Below, in pieces: positions 15,187-22,864 of a stretch of 28,224 nucleotides of DNA; the first letter of the stretch is position 1, and each line of letters begins with the position of its first letter. The notes beneath the pieces were generated by a model. It made no database searches and was not told the origin of the DNA. It saw only the letters and a program-made list of their open reading frames with translations. The translations under genes and the position numbers were made by a program. Source of the stretch: a virus; the IMG/VR virus record IMGVR_UViG_3300028559_002381, positions 1-28,224 of that record, one strand, 5' to 3'.

Positions 15187-16140
15187 ATGAATAACATAGT
15201 AGATAAATCCAAATGGGGACAATCTAAAAATGGGTGGCTGGTAAATGATTGCTTGACCTGTATACCTAATACAAGAACGTTTTGGCATGATTTATTGGAT
15301 TGGTTTCCCAATCTTCAAGATAAATGCAATGGATATACAGATTATTCAATACTTGCAAATGTAATAGAGTCCATCAAACCTTATCCTGATTATATTATCA
15401 GGAACGGTTCTTATTTCCGCAAACTTAATATCGATGTACCTACGTTTTGTTTAATTCAAGATATGATGAACGAACCCATGCAAACAGAGGTTATAAACAC
15501 ATCTACTTGTGTAGTTTTCGCTTCAAAGCAAACATATAATTTTTATAAAGATAGAATCAACCCTAAAAATGTGCGGGTTATTGAACAATCATCCGATTTT
15601 AATTTTTTTAAACCCATCCCCGAAAGACACCCAGATGTGTTACCCAATTCAATCCTTTTTATAGGAGATTCCTCGTATCATAAAAAAGGTTTTCATAGAG
15701 TTTTAAATCTCATAGAAGTAATGCCGGATTTTAATTTTTGCTTGGTGATGAAAGATAACACCACTTTGGATGTAATTCCCCATCAAAGTAGAAATCGTGT
15801 ACGCATATTTAACAGAGTTAATACTAATACAGTCAGACTTTTAATTAATTCATCAGTATGTGGCATTTGTACTTCAGGAAATGAAGAAGGACATTTTGCT
15901 GGGATAGAAATTGGGGCGTGTGATATACCAATGGTGGCAAGACCCATGGGTTGTTATTTGGATAGAAAAGACGATAAGACTTGGGGATTAATAGCCAATG
16001 ACGAAGATTTTACTCAGACAATAAGATACGTTATCAATAATCGTAAATTATTTAGTCCCCGTAAATTTTATTCAAAAGAATACACACTTGAACGGTGTCG
16101 GGAAAAATGGACAAGCATGATAAACGAGTTCGTCAAATAA
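15187..16140 (+). CDS. Glycosyltransferase, GT-B fold (family 4-like)
   Basis: A 317-aa protein whose C-terminal half has the GT4 layout: SILFIGDSSYHKKGFHRVLNL (a strand, then a K-K-G-F helix), VRIFNRVN, and SGNEEGHFAGIEIGACDIPMVA, which matches the E-x7-E donor-binding region with Glu near GH and IEIGA. The N-terminal half would be the acceptor domain. The likely donor is a GDP- or UDP-sugar; the gmd just upstream makes a GDP-deoxysugar attractive. It begins one base after the gmd stop. Confidence 0.7.
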   Translation: MNNIVDKSKWGQSKNGWLVNDCLTCIPNTRTFWHDLLDWFPNLQDKCNGYTDYSILANVIESIKPYPDYIIRNGSYFRKLNIDVPTFCLIQDMMNEPMQTEVINTSTCVVFASKQTYNFYKDRINPKNVRVIEQSSDFNFFKPIPERHPDVLPNSILFIGDSSYHKKGFHRVLNLIEVMPDFNFCLVMKDNTTLDVIPHQSRNRVRIFNRVNTNTVRLLINSSVCGICTSGNEEGHFAGIEIGACDIPMVARPMGCYLDRKDDKTWGLIANDEDFTQTIRYVINNRKLFSPRKFYSKEYTLERCREKWTSMINEFVK

Positions 16141-16152
16141 TATCTAATTTAT

Positions 16153-17046
16153 ATGAAATTTACAGTTCAAATAGAATCTGGTTTATGTAATTTTCTTAAG
16201 TCGTTTGTTACAGCTTTAAGCATAGGAGAAACCAATATATTACCAAGAGTTAATGATTTTTTAATTAGATACAGTCCATATGAATTTGGAGAATCTTTTG
16301 TATTACCGACAGTTAGATATTGGTTTGAGTTTGTTGCTGATTGTAGAGAAATTTTTGATGATTCTTTAATTTGCCATGGTCCTCATGAATTCGGAGAATC
16401 TGTCATTTCAGCAAGACTTCTTATTTTAAAATCAGAAGAGACAGAACAACCTGATTTAATAAATGATGCGAAAGTACTGGGGGATCATCCTAATATAGTA
16501 AATAAAAAGCTTGCATATTTGTTTTCAACACATTCTATTGATTGGTTTTTTGACAGAAATCTTATATGTGATACAGTATATAATCGAATCCAGAGCGGAA
16601 TTAAAAAGATTAAATGGAAAAATGAAGTATTATCCGAAGTAGATAGAGTTTCTAAACAATTTGAATATCCATTACTAACAATACAAATAAGAACCTGGAA
16701 GCATGAGCTTGATCCTCCTAATTGTACTCAAATACGTGATGGCGTTATAAGAGATTATAATTTTGAAACATATAAAAATGCAATTGATAAATTTTTACCA
16801 AAAGCAAAAACTATTTTTCTTACATGTGATAAAGACAGTGTTTTACCAGAATATTTTGATTATTTGAAAGATTATAATGTCGTGACATATATCAAACCAG
16901 ATCATATTACACAAATGCAGTATTCGGCAGCAACCATGTTATTGGGTGCAAAAAGTGATATGTTGGTCTGCAGTCGTCTTAGTACATTTGCGGAATGTAT
17001 GTGGTGGTTTGGTGGATGTAAAGCCGAAACGATACCAGTTTTTTAA
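16153..17046 (+). CDS. Fucosyltransferase/NodZ-like protein
   Basis: A 297-aa protein with features of GT-B fucosyltransferase-type enzymes: LLTIQIRTWKHE (174-185) resembles the H-x-R-x-x-D/E peptide that binds the GDP part, IFLTCDKDSV (221-230) the following strand and aspartate, and AKSDMLVCSRLSTFAECM (266-283) the S-x-F/S-T-F motif. The link to GDP-6-deoxysugars fits the neighbouring gmd. The N-terminal region contains EFGES twice (44-48 and 79-83), an internal repeat of unknown meaning. The exact family is uncertain. Confidence 0.5.
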   Translation: MKFTVQIESGLCNFLKSFVTALSIGETNILPRVNDFLIRYSPYEFGESFVLPTVRYWFEFVADCREIFDDSLICHGPHEFGESVISARLLILKSEETEQPDLINDAKVLGDHPNIVNKKLAYLFSTHSIDWFFDRNLICDTVYNRIQSGIKKIKWKNEVLSEVDRVSKQFEYPLLTIQIRTWKHELDPPNCTQIRDGVIRDYNFETYKNAIDKFLPKAKTIFLTCDKDSVLPEYFDYLKDYNVVTYIKPDHITQMQYSAATMLLGAKSDMLVCSRLSTFAECMWWFGGCKAETIPVF

Positions 17047-17058
17047 AAAAAATTAAAT

Positions 17059-17136
17059 AAAAAATACGATATGAAACATGTAACAGTTTTCGATTCGCTA
17101 GTATATCGCATACAAGAAGGGGAAAAAAGTGAATAA
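17059..17136 (+). pseudogene. Leftover C-terminus of a glycosyltransferase
   Basis: The 25 codons from 17059 (KKYDMKHVTVFDSLVY...QEGEKSE, then TAA) match the last residues of the glycosyltransferase ending at 12588 (KKYGMKHVTVMNSIVY...QEGEKSE), with 19 of 25 residues identical by eye. No upstream part of that gene exists here: the preceding gene stops at 17046 in the same frame. It therefore looks like the 3' scar of a replaced or deleted paralogue. The segment also supplies an AAGGGG-like ribosome site and the GTG start of the next gene. Confidence 0.75.
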
Positions 17137-17782
17137 AAATTATACGATAATAGTACCAAGCAATAGGGACGCTTTGAAAGATGAATTAATCAGTCATTTG
17201 AAAAACATAGGTGAAGAATCAATTTGGAAAAATGGTCATGGTTATCCATCATTTTCAAAACTAATAAACGATTGTGTTGTTGAGTCACCTACAGAAATTA
17301 TTATTATTTGTAGTGATAAAGCTAGACCAAAAAAAGAACACATAGAAAAAGTACTTGATCTTTTAGAACAAGGATATGGATTTGCTGGGTTATATGCATG
17401 GGGATTTTTTGGATTTAAAAAAGAATTATTTAGACGTATTGGATTTATGGATGAAAGATTCATTGGTGGTAATTATGAAGATTGTGATTATTTAAGAAGA
17501 ATGATGGAGGGTAATATTGCCATGTATAATTCATTTGAAATAGATTATATACTTATGAGTTCAGGATGGAACATATCAAATACAAAAACTCATTTTGATA
17601 AAAAATGGGAGCATGGTGATTTACCAGAGGATAAATATGTAAAACGATTATTGCCGGAAGAAACTTACGACTATAACATAGGTGAAAAAACAAATATAAA
17701 ATTTCTACCATGGTCTGAATCATTTTTTAGTATTGACGTAGGTAAATCAGAAACATTCATGGATTACAAAATAAAATTATAA
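17129..17782 (+). CDS. Glycosyltransferase, GT-A fold, short
   Basis: A 217-aa protein. The GTG start at 17129 overlaps the remnant's end. YTIIVPSNRD begins the fold, IIIICSDKARP (57-67) is in the nucleotide/D-x-D position, and GFMDERFIGGNYEDCDYLRRM (105-125) matches the GT2 G-F-D-E/E-D-x-D acceptor region. A C-terminal tail of about 60 residues rich in Trp and Lys follows. Donor and acceptor are unknown. It ends the first half of the sugar island; a 70-base AT-rich gap with a weak hairpin follows. Confidence 0.65.
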   Translation: MNKNYTIIVPSNRDALKDELISHLKNIGEESIWKNGHGYPSFSKLINDCVVESPTEIIIICSDKARPKKEHIEKVLDLLEQGYGFAGLYAWGFFGFKKELFRRIGFMDERFIGGNYEDCDYLRRMMEGNIAMYNSFEIDYILMSSGWNISNTKTHFDKKWEHGDLPEDKYVKRLLPEETYDYNIGEKTNIKFLPWSESFFSIDVGKSETFMDYKIKL

Positions 17783-17812
17783 AAATTATAATTTAAATAT
17801 AAAAATTTTTTA

Positions 17813-17837
17813 AACTTATTGAAATTTTTTATAAGTT
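17813..17837 (+). other. Weak AT-rich inverted repeat
   Basis: AACTTAT (17813-17819) and ATAAGTT (17831-17837) flank an 11-base loop in the gap before the epimerase gene. The 7-bp stem holds one G-C pair and lacks a following U-run, so it is a poor terminator; it may mark a unit boundary. Confidence 0.25.
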
Positions 17838-17852
17838 GGTATATAAAAATAT

Positions 17853-18818
17853 ATGAATAAAATACTAATCATTGGTGGATCAGGATATATTGGAGGTTAT
17901 TTGACTGATCTTATAACGAAGTCACCATCAACAAAAAATTATAATCTGTTAAAGCCTGCAGTTTTAGACAATTTGATTTATGAAGATCGTTTCTTAAAAG
18001 AAGTAGATTTTTATAATATTGATGTTCGAGATGTGAAAGAATTGGATAAGGTAATTCATAATTATAAAGTTGTTGTATTGCTTGCAGCATTGGTTGGAGA
18101 TCCTGCATGTGCTGTAGACAAACAATTATCTTATGATATTAACGTTACTCCTGTTAAATGGATAACAGACAATTATAAGGGGAAAATAATTTTCACTTCA
18201 ACATGTTCAGTTTATGGAAAAAACGATGATCTTATCGATGAAAATGCAACACCCAATCCTCTTTCCATTTATGCTGAAACAAAACTTGAAGCAGAACAGT
18301 ATCTTTTTTCTAAAAGACCGGATAGTTTGATTTTCAGACTGGGAACTCTTTATGGAGTAGGTGATAGTCATAGTCGGCTACGTTTGGATCTGGTTGTAAA
18401 TGTATTAACACTCAAGGCATCTTTGGGTGAGACATTAAAGGTATTTGGTGGAGAACAATGGCGACCTCTTTTGCATGTAAAAGATGTGGCGAATGCAACA
18501 TTGTTTGCAATTTCAAATAATATTTCAGGAATTTATAATCTTTCTGAAAGAAATGCCACAATGCGTGAAATTGCTGAAACCATAAAAGAAGAAATTCCAT
18601 CTGCAAAAATTGAATATAGCGAAATACCATTTGAAGATCTTAGGAACTATAAGGTTAAAAATGAAAAGATTATGCAAACAGGATGGAATCCTCAATATTC
18701 ATTGGTTTATGGAATAAAAGAAATGAACGATGTTTTTAAACAAAAACGTGTGAAGCAACTCACCGATGATGTTTATCACAACGGAAATTATATAAGGAGA
18801 CTTTATGGAAAAAAATGA
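17853..18818 (+). CDS. NAD-dependent sugar epimerase/dehydratase (SDR)
   Basis: A 321-aa extended SDR. GGSGYIGGYL (8-17) is the Rossmann loop, LLAALVGDP (76-84) the next NAD contact, STCSVYG (116-122) the serine/threonine, and Y140-x-x-x-K144 (YAETK) the catalytic pair. RPLLHVKDVA matches the substrate-site strand. It acts on a nucleotide sugar; whether it epimerises, dehydrates or reduces is not clear. The RmlC-like gene overlaps its end by 14 bases and the RmlD-like gene follows, so the three form a deoxysugar trio. Confidence 0.85.
   Translation: MNKILIIGGSGYIGGYLTDLITKSPSTKNYNLLKPAVLDNLIYEDRFLKEVDFYNIDVRDVKELDKVIHNYKVVVLLAALVGDPACAVDKQLSYDINVTPVKWITDNYKGKIIFTSTCSVYGKNDDLIDENATPNPLSIYAETKLEAEQYLFSKRPDSLIFRLGTLYGVGDSHSRLRLDLVVNVLTLKASLGETLKVFGGEQWRPLLHVKDVANATLFAISNNISGIYNLSERNATMREIAETIKEEIPSAKIEYSEIPFEDLRNYKVKNEKIMQTGWNPQYSLVYGIKEMNDVFKQKRVKQLTDDVYHNGNYIRRLYGKK
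18794..18799 (+). promoter_or_regulatory. Ribosome binding site AAGGAG
   Basis: AAGGAG lies 5 bases before the ATG at 18805, inside the end of the preceding gene. It supports that start. Confidence 0.6.
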
Positions 18819-19284
18819 AATTAAAACATTGAATGGTGGTTTGGCAACAGATGATCGTGGATCTGTTCGTTTTGTAAATGATTTCAATTTTGAAGGAGTT
18901 AAAAGATTTTATCAGGTACAAAATCATAGGGAAGGATTCATCCGGGCTTGGCATGCTCACCAGAAAGAAGCCAAGTATGTTTATGTTGCAAAAGGAACAG
19001 CTTTGATTGGTGCAGTTCCTTTTGATATTATGCTGGATTTGAAAAGCAAAAAGCATAAAAACGAAAACATTGAATTGGATAATTCAAATATTTTTAAAAC
19101 TGTTTTATCCGCAAACAATCCTAAAATTGTGTATATTCCATCTGGTTATGCGAATGGATTTAAATCATTAGAGAAGGATACTATAATTCAATTCTTCAGC
19201 ACAAGCACACTTCAGGAATCATTGGGAGATGATTTCCGATTTGACTATGATCTTGTGGATATTTGGAAGGAGGATTACCGATGA
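18805..19284 (+). CDS. RmlC-like sugar epimerase/ketoisomerase (cupin)
   Basis: A 159-aa protein of the dTDP-4-dehydrorhamnose 3,5-epimerase-like cupin group. DDRGSVRFVND (16-26), RAWHAHQKEAKYVYV (48-61) with His50/His52, IPSGYANGF (111-119; family P-x-G-x-A-H-G-F) and GDDFRFDYD follow the RmlC order. Two expected details differ: the AHGF histidine is Asn, and the tyrosines expected near 131-136 are Phe and Leu. It may be a ketoisomerase or an epimerase with altered chemistry. A strong Shine-Dalgarno site sets the start, and its stop overlaps the next ATG by 4 bases. Confidence 0.75.
   Translation: MEKNEIKTLNGGLATDDRGSVRFVNDFNFEGVKRFYQVQNHREGFIRAWHAHQKEAKYVYVAKGTALIGAVPFDIMLDLKSKKHKNENIELDNSNIFKTVLSANNPKIVYIPSGYANGFKSLEKDTIIQFFSTSTLQESLGDDFRFDYDLVDIWKEDYR
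19267..19273 (+). promoter_or_regulatory. Strong ribosome binding site AAGGAGG
   Basis: AAGGAGG with 7 bases to the ATG at 19281; this settles the start at 19281 rather than the TTG at 19263. Confidence 0.7.
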
Positions 19285-20108
19285 AAATAATTGTATTGGG
19301 TAAGAATGGAATGCTTGGAAAATATATTTTTAAATATCTTGGAAAGAATTTCGTTGTCAAAGGAATTACACGTGAGGATTTGGACGTCTCAGATACTGAT
19401 AATTTAAAAAATAATTTTAATAAATTATATGATCTTGGTGTAAATGATATTGTTGTTAATTGCGTAGGAACCATCAAACCAAGATGTGATGAGCTGGGAG
19501 AAATTAATGCAATTAAAGTAAATTCTATTGTTCCCAGGATTTTGGCAGATCTTTCTAAAGAAAAGGGTTTCAAACTTTTACATCCGACAACTGACTGCAT
19601 TTATTCTGGAAATACAGGTGCATATACAGAAAAGGAGGATTTGGATGTAGGTGATGTATATGGTGTCACCAAGTATTTGGGTGAAACAAAGCATGCCACT
19701 AATTTAAGAGTAAGCATTATTGGTGAGGAAACAGTCAATAAAAGAAGCCTTGTGGAGTGGTGTAAAACCTTAGATGGAAAAGAAGCAAAAGGATTTACAG
19801 ATCACTTATGGAATGGAGTAACTTGTTTGACTTATGCAAAAATAATTGAAACCATGATAGAGAAGAACATATGGTGGACAGGAACACGTCATGCCCTTTC
19901 ACCAAGATCATTGAACAAATATGAATTAGTTAAACTCATCACTGATGTTTATAAAATAAAAGTAAACTTGAAGGAAGCAGAATCTGGAAAGAAATGTGAT
20001 CGTACATTACAAACAATTTACAAAGAAAATTCACTTTTTAATATTCCAGATTTAAATATTCAAATTAGAGAAATGAATGAATTTAGTTCACAACTTTATT
20101 TATTTTAA
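19281..20108 (+). CDS. RmlD-like NAD(P)-dependent sugar reductase
   Basis: A 275-aa SDR of the RmlD substrate-binding type. The N-terminal GKNGMLGKYI (7-16) is the G-x-x-G-x-x-G loop, NCVGTIKP (60-67) the next NAD contact, and TTDCIYSGNTGAY (103-115) with Y127-x-x-x-K131 (YGVTK) is the RmlD signature. It would reduce a 4-keto-sugar nucleotide. With the RmlC-like gene (4-bp overlap) it suggests a deoxysugar. RmlA and RmlB homologues are not in the window, so the host, another region or a non-rhamnose route must supply the keto-sugar. Confidence 0.85.
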   Translation: MKIIVLGKNGMLGKYIFKYLGKNFVVKGITREDLDVSDTDNLKNNFNKLYDLGVNDIVVNCVGTIKPRCDELGEINAIKVNSIVPRILADLSKEKGFKLLHPTTDCIYSGNTGAYTEKEDLDVGDVYGVTKYLGETKHATNLRVSIIGEETVNKRSLVEWCKTLDGKEAKGFTDHLWNGVTCLTYAKIIETMIEKNIWWTGTRHALSPRSLNKYELVKLITDVYKIKVNLKEAESGKKCDRTLQTIYKENSLFNIPDLNIQIREMNEFSSQLYLF

Positions 20109-20130
20109 ATAATTGCGATAAGATTTTTAT

Positions 20131-21123
20131 ATGAATAAGGCATTAGGGTTTGAAGACATTGTTCTTATTCCAAAATACAGCTGTCTTGTGTCACGAAAGC
20201 ATGCTAATACTTCTGTAAATTTGGCTGGTAAGAAATTCAAGCTACCAATTTGCCCGTCCAATATGGTATGCACGATTAATGAATCTTTGGCTAAATTTTT
20301 ATCAGAATCTGGTTATTTTTATGTGATGCATCGTTTTTGTGATGTGATAGATTTTATACAAAAAGCAAACGATGAAAATTGGAAATTCATCAGTGCTTCA
20401 GTTGGTGTTGGACCAAATTGCTGGTCTGTAGTAGAAGAAGTTAAAAAAAGAAATCTAAGGATAGATTGTTTGACAATCGATGTTGCTCATGGTCATCATG
20501 AATTGGTAAAAGAAGCCATAAAAAAGATTAAGAGTAATTTTTCTGATACATTTGTTATTGCAGGAAATGTTACTACCAAACAAGGAACACAAGATTTGAA
20601 GGATTGGGGCGCAGACATGGTCAAGGTGGCAATAGGCACAGGCAAAGCATGTATAACCAAAGATAAGACGGGGTTTACACTTCCAGTGTTTACATGCATT
20701 CAGGAGTGTGCAGAAGTGGATGTGCCTATAATGACTGATGGCGGTGTTCGTTGTCATGGAGACATAGCCAAGAGCATTGTTGCAGGTTCCGCTATCAATA
20801 TGGTTGGAAGTATGTTTGCAGCATGCTTAGATAGTCCTGCAGATAGAATTATAGAATATCCTGTAACAGATTCAAAAAGTCATGATGAATTTAAGAAACC
20901 AAAATTATATAAAAAATATTTTGGATCTGCTAGTTATGAAAATAAAATCATAAACAATCTTTCTGTTGAAAATATTGAAGGGACAACTGTTTTGGTTGAA
21001 GAGAATGACAAAACATATGCAGAAATGCTTTTGGAAATAGAACAGGATTTACAGAGTAGCATTTCTTATTCGGGAGGATATAATATTACTGATCTGTCCC
21101 ATACAAATTATAGAATCATATGA
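20131..21123 (+). CDS. guaC: GMP reductase (IMPDH/GMPR family)
   Basis: A 330-aa TIM-barrel enzyme, close to GMP reductase in length and without the CBS pair of IMP dehydrogenase. Landmarks are LGFEDIVLIPKYS (5-17), VMHRF (65-69), DVAHGHHE (117-124), IAGNVTT (143-149), the catalytic-loop ADMVKVAIGTGKACITK (161-177) with Cys174, and TDGGVRCHGDIAKSI (202-216). It would convert GMP to IMP with NADPH and so rebalance purine pools. The catalytic loop G-T-G-K-A-C differs from the common G-P-G-S-x-C, so a shifted substrate is possible. It overlaps the next gene by 4 bases (ATGA). Confidence 0.8.
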   Translation: MNKALGFEDIVLIPKYSCLVSRKHANTSVNLAGKKFKLPICPSNMVCTINESLAKFLSESGYFYVMHRFCDVIDFIQKANDENWKFISASVGVGPNCWSVVEEVKKRNLRIDCLTIDVAHGHHELVKEAIKKIKSNFSDTFVIAGNVTTKQGTQDLKDWGADMVKVAIGTGKACITKDKTGFTLPVFTCIQECAEVDVPIMTDGGVRCHGDIAKSIVAGSAINMVGSMFAACLDSPADRIIEYPVTDSKSHDEFKKPKLYKKYFGSASYENKIINNLSVENIEGTTVLVEENDKTYAEMLLEIEQDLQSSISYSGGYNITDLSHTNYRII

Positions 21124-21686
21124 TACTACCAAAACAAAAATATAATCTGGAAATCATCAATAAAAGGTTTGCTCATGCCTATTTTAAAGATAAGGCACTT
21201 CCAAGTGGAAACGTTATTGTTTTTGCTGGAGAATTGGATCCGGGAAAAGGTTATGACTTTTCTCAATTTTCTATCGATCAAATGCAGGAAGCAATTCACA
21301 TTGTTTATGAAAATCCTCTTGTTCAGGACGCTGTATCGGGGGCACTGTTCTCACATTTTCTTGTAAGTTCAATTGCCAATATTCTTTCTCAAGAATTTCT
21401 TAAAATGCCAATTGCAGTAAACATGGATAATATGATTGTTACGAAAGAATTCCAAAGAAAAAGCATTATACAGAATCAAGGAATATTGAATATTGCCAAA
21501 TACAGAATAATCAATTCTTGTAGCATAGGTCATATTGCAATATGCAATAAAGCTGGTGATAATGCACCTATATATACATATGAAATGGGATTGAATGAAG
21601 AACAGGTTCATAAGTTTTCTCAAACCATAGTGGATATGTTTTATAAAGTTTCCGATGCAATTTTTTTAAGATCTACGGCATGTTAA
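21120..21686 (+). CDS. Hypothetical protein (188 aa)
   Basis: A soluble alpha/beta protein beginning MILPKQKYNLEIINKRFAHA. Notable pieces are VIVFAGELDPGKGYD, an ALFSHFLVSSIANIL helix, QNQGILNIAKYRIINS and SIGHIAICN. Internal His residues and the G-H-x-A-I motif hint at an enzyme, but no family can be named with confidence. It shares a 4-bp overlap with the GMP reductase and a 7-bp overlap with the next gene, so it belongs to the same transcript. Confidence 0.6.
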   Translation: MILPKQKYNLEIINKRFAHAYFKDKALPSGNVIVFAGELDPGKGYDFSQFSIDQMQEAIHIVYENPLVQDAVSGALFSHFLVSSIANILSQEFLKMPIAVNMDNMIVTKEFQRKSIIQNQGILNIAKYRIINSCSIGHIAICNKAGDNAPIYTYEMGLNEEQVHKFSQTIVDMFYKVSDAIFLRSTAC

Positions 21687-22078
21687 ATTTTTTTCAGTAT
21701 ATAAACAATTTGCTTTTCAGTAAAAAGCCAAAGCTGGCAGGAACAGATAGTTGTAGTGAAAATATAAGCGGATTCATGCTTAACCGGTGGATTAGTTTTT
21801 ATGATAAACAAACATGTTCAAATGTTAACACTTTTTGCAATAAACCTCATTTGACAGAAGATCCTGATTTATTGTCAAAATTTATATTTGTTTTTATTCC
21901 ACAGAAAAGTTATAAAAAAATAAATTATATTAATAAAAATAAGAACAAAAAACAAGAAGATCCCACTGATATTATTTGCAAAATAATGCAGGTTGGTAAA
22001 AGAGATGCCGAAATGATTGTTAAAACAACTGATGAAAAAGATTTAAAAAACTTCTTGAAAATTTACGAACCGTTGTAA
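21680..22078 (+). CDS. Hypothetical phage protein (132 aa)
   Basis: Contains a Cys-bearing N-terminal half, FMLNRWISFYDKQT, then FIFVFIPQKSYKKINYINK and a lysine-rich linker. The N-R-W-I-S-F-Y and Q-K-x-Y-K-K-I-x-Y-I peptides look like a conserved small phage protein, with possible distant likeness to replication accessory subunits; this is weak. There is no membrane segment. It is followed by 8 bases before the co-chaperonin GTG. Confidence 0.5.
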   Translation: MLNFFQYINNLLFSKKPKLAGTDSCSENISGFMLNRWISFYDKQTCSNVNTFCNKPHLTEDPDLLSKFIFVFIPQKSYKKINYINKNKNKKQEDPTDIICKIMQVGKRDAEMIVKTTDEKDLKNFLKIYEPL

Positions 22079-22086
22079 CTACTTAT

Positions 22087-22533
22087 GTGAATATAGACCG
22101 TGTACCCGTAACAAAAAGCATCATTGACCTTGCTGGATTCAGCGGAAATTCTTTTGATAGTGTGTTTTTAGGATATGATCTGGATCAAATTCTGGATGAC
22201 GTAATCCTCGCTGAATTTGTAGATACCACAACAGATAAGGATGAAATTGTAAGAAATGGTATTATTGTAAAAACAAATGCTATGACAAATGCTTGGCGTT
22301 TGGCAAAAGTAATTCTGATGGGTCCAAATTGCAAGCTTGTTAAAAAAGGAGACGTTATCATGTTTCCAAACAATATGGGTGTTTTGATTGGAAAAATTGA
22401 AGTTACCAATCACGGACTTGTTAAGAACGGAATTTTTATCAACGAACAAAGAATATTCGGTGTTTGCTGCCCAAGAAAAAATGAAAACAAGCCTGCAAGC
22501 TCTAAAAACAATTCTAGAAACAAACGTCGCTGA
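22087..22533 (+). CDS. GroES/gp31-like co-chaperonin
   Basis: A 148-aa protein. GTG at 22087 is the only reasonable start (an ATG at 22085 leads directly to a stop). The order of elements fits the Cpn10 fold: DDVILAEFVD, the NGIIVKTNAMTNA segment where the mobile loop would be, KVILMGPNCKLVKKGDVIMFP and NGIFINEQRIFGVC at the end. T4 gp31 replaces GroES on the host GroEL to fold the major capsid protein, and the head genes nearby fit the same job here. The basic C-terminal tail (SSKNNSRNKRR) is extra. The next gene overlaps it by 53 bases in another frame. Confidence 0.65.
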   Translation: MNIDRVPVTKSIIDLAGFSGNSFDSVFLGYDLDQILDDVILAEFVDTTTDKDEIVRNGIIVKTNAMTNAWRLAKVILMGPNCKLVKKGDVIMFPNNMGVLIGKIEVTNHGLVKNGIFINEQRIFGVCCPRKNENKPASSKNNSRNKRR

Positions 22534-22864
22534 AATTCGTTTTGCCAGACGAAGACCAAAAGCAGGTCATCCAGCACAGCGCCATATGATTTGCAGCAAC
22601 GATAAACGTTTTCTTAGTACTGCTGCTGGTCGAATCACTTTAAATTTTCGTCCGGTAACAAACACAAAACCAGTTCCTTATTTCAACCGAAATGCAAAAA
22701 ACGTTTTGAATGTTTGGGATATCATCATGCAAGATTATCGTAACATAAGCATGGACAATTGTGATTTGGTGCAAATCATTCCTTCTGATAAGTTCTGGAA
22801 TTTCTTTGAAAAAAACCTTGCCATCCTTTCTCCTGGCGAAAAAATGAGGTACATGGACAGTTGA
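22481..22864 (+). CDS. SH3-like/WYL_2-type small phage protein
   Basis: A 127-aa protein starting at ATG 22481, inside the end of the co-chaperonin gene; a longer frame from 22388 would overlap that gene too far. VAEIRFARRRPKAGH and RHMICSNDKRFL are followed by NVWDIIMQDYRNISMDNCDLV. This last V-W-D-x...R-x-x-x-x-D pattern is seen in small phage SH3-like (WYL_2/Sm-like) proteins related to the T4 set. The function is unknown, possibly nucleic-acid binding. The next gene starts TTG within its stop. Confidence 0.6.
   Translation: MKTSLQALKTILETNVAEIRFARRRPKAGHPAQRHMICSNDKRFLSTAAGRITLNFRPVTNTKPVPYFNRNAKNVLNVWDIIMQDYRNISMDNCDLVQIIPSDKFWNFFEKNLAILSPGEKMRYMDS

Noticed and set aside
21680-22078. 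Assigning the 132-aa protein as a T4-type clamp-loader small subunit
   Set aside because: Only a vague likeness in one basic peptide; no replication genes flank it, so it is left as hypothetical.
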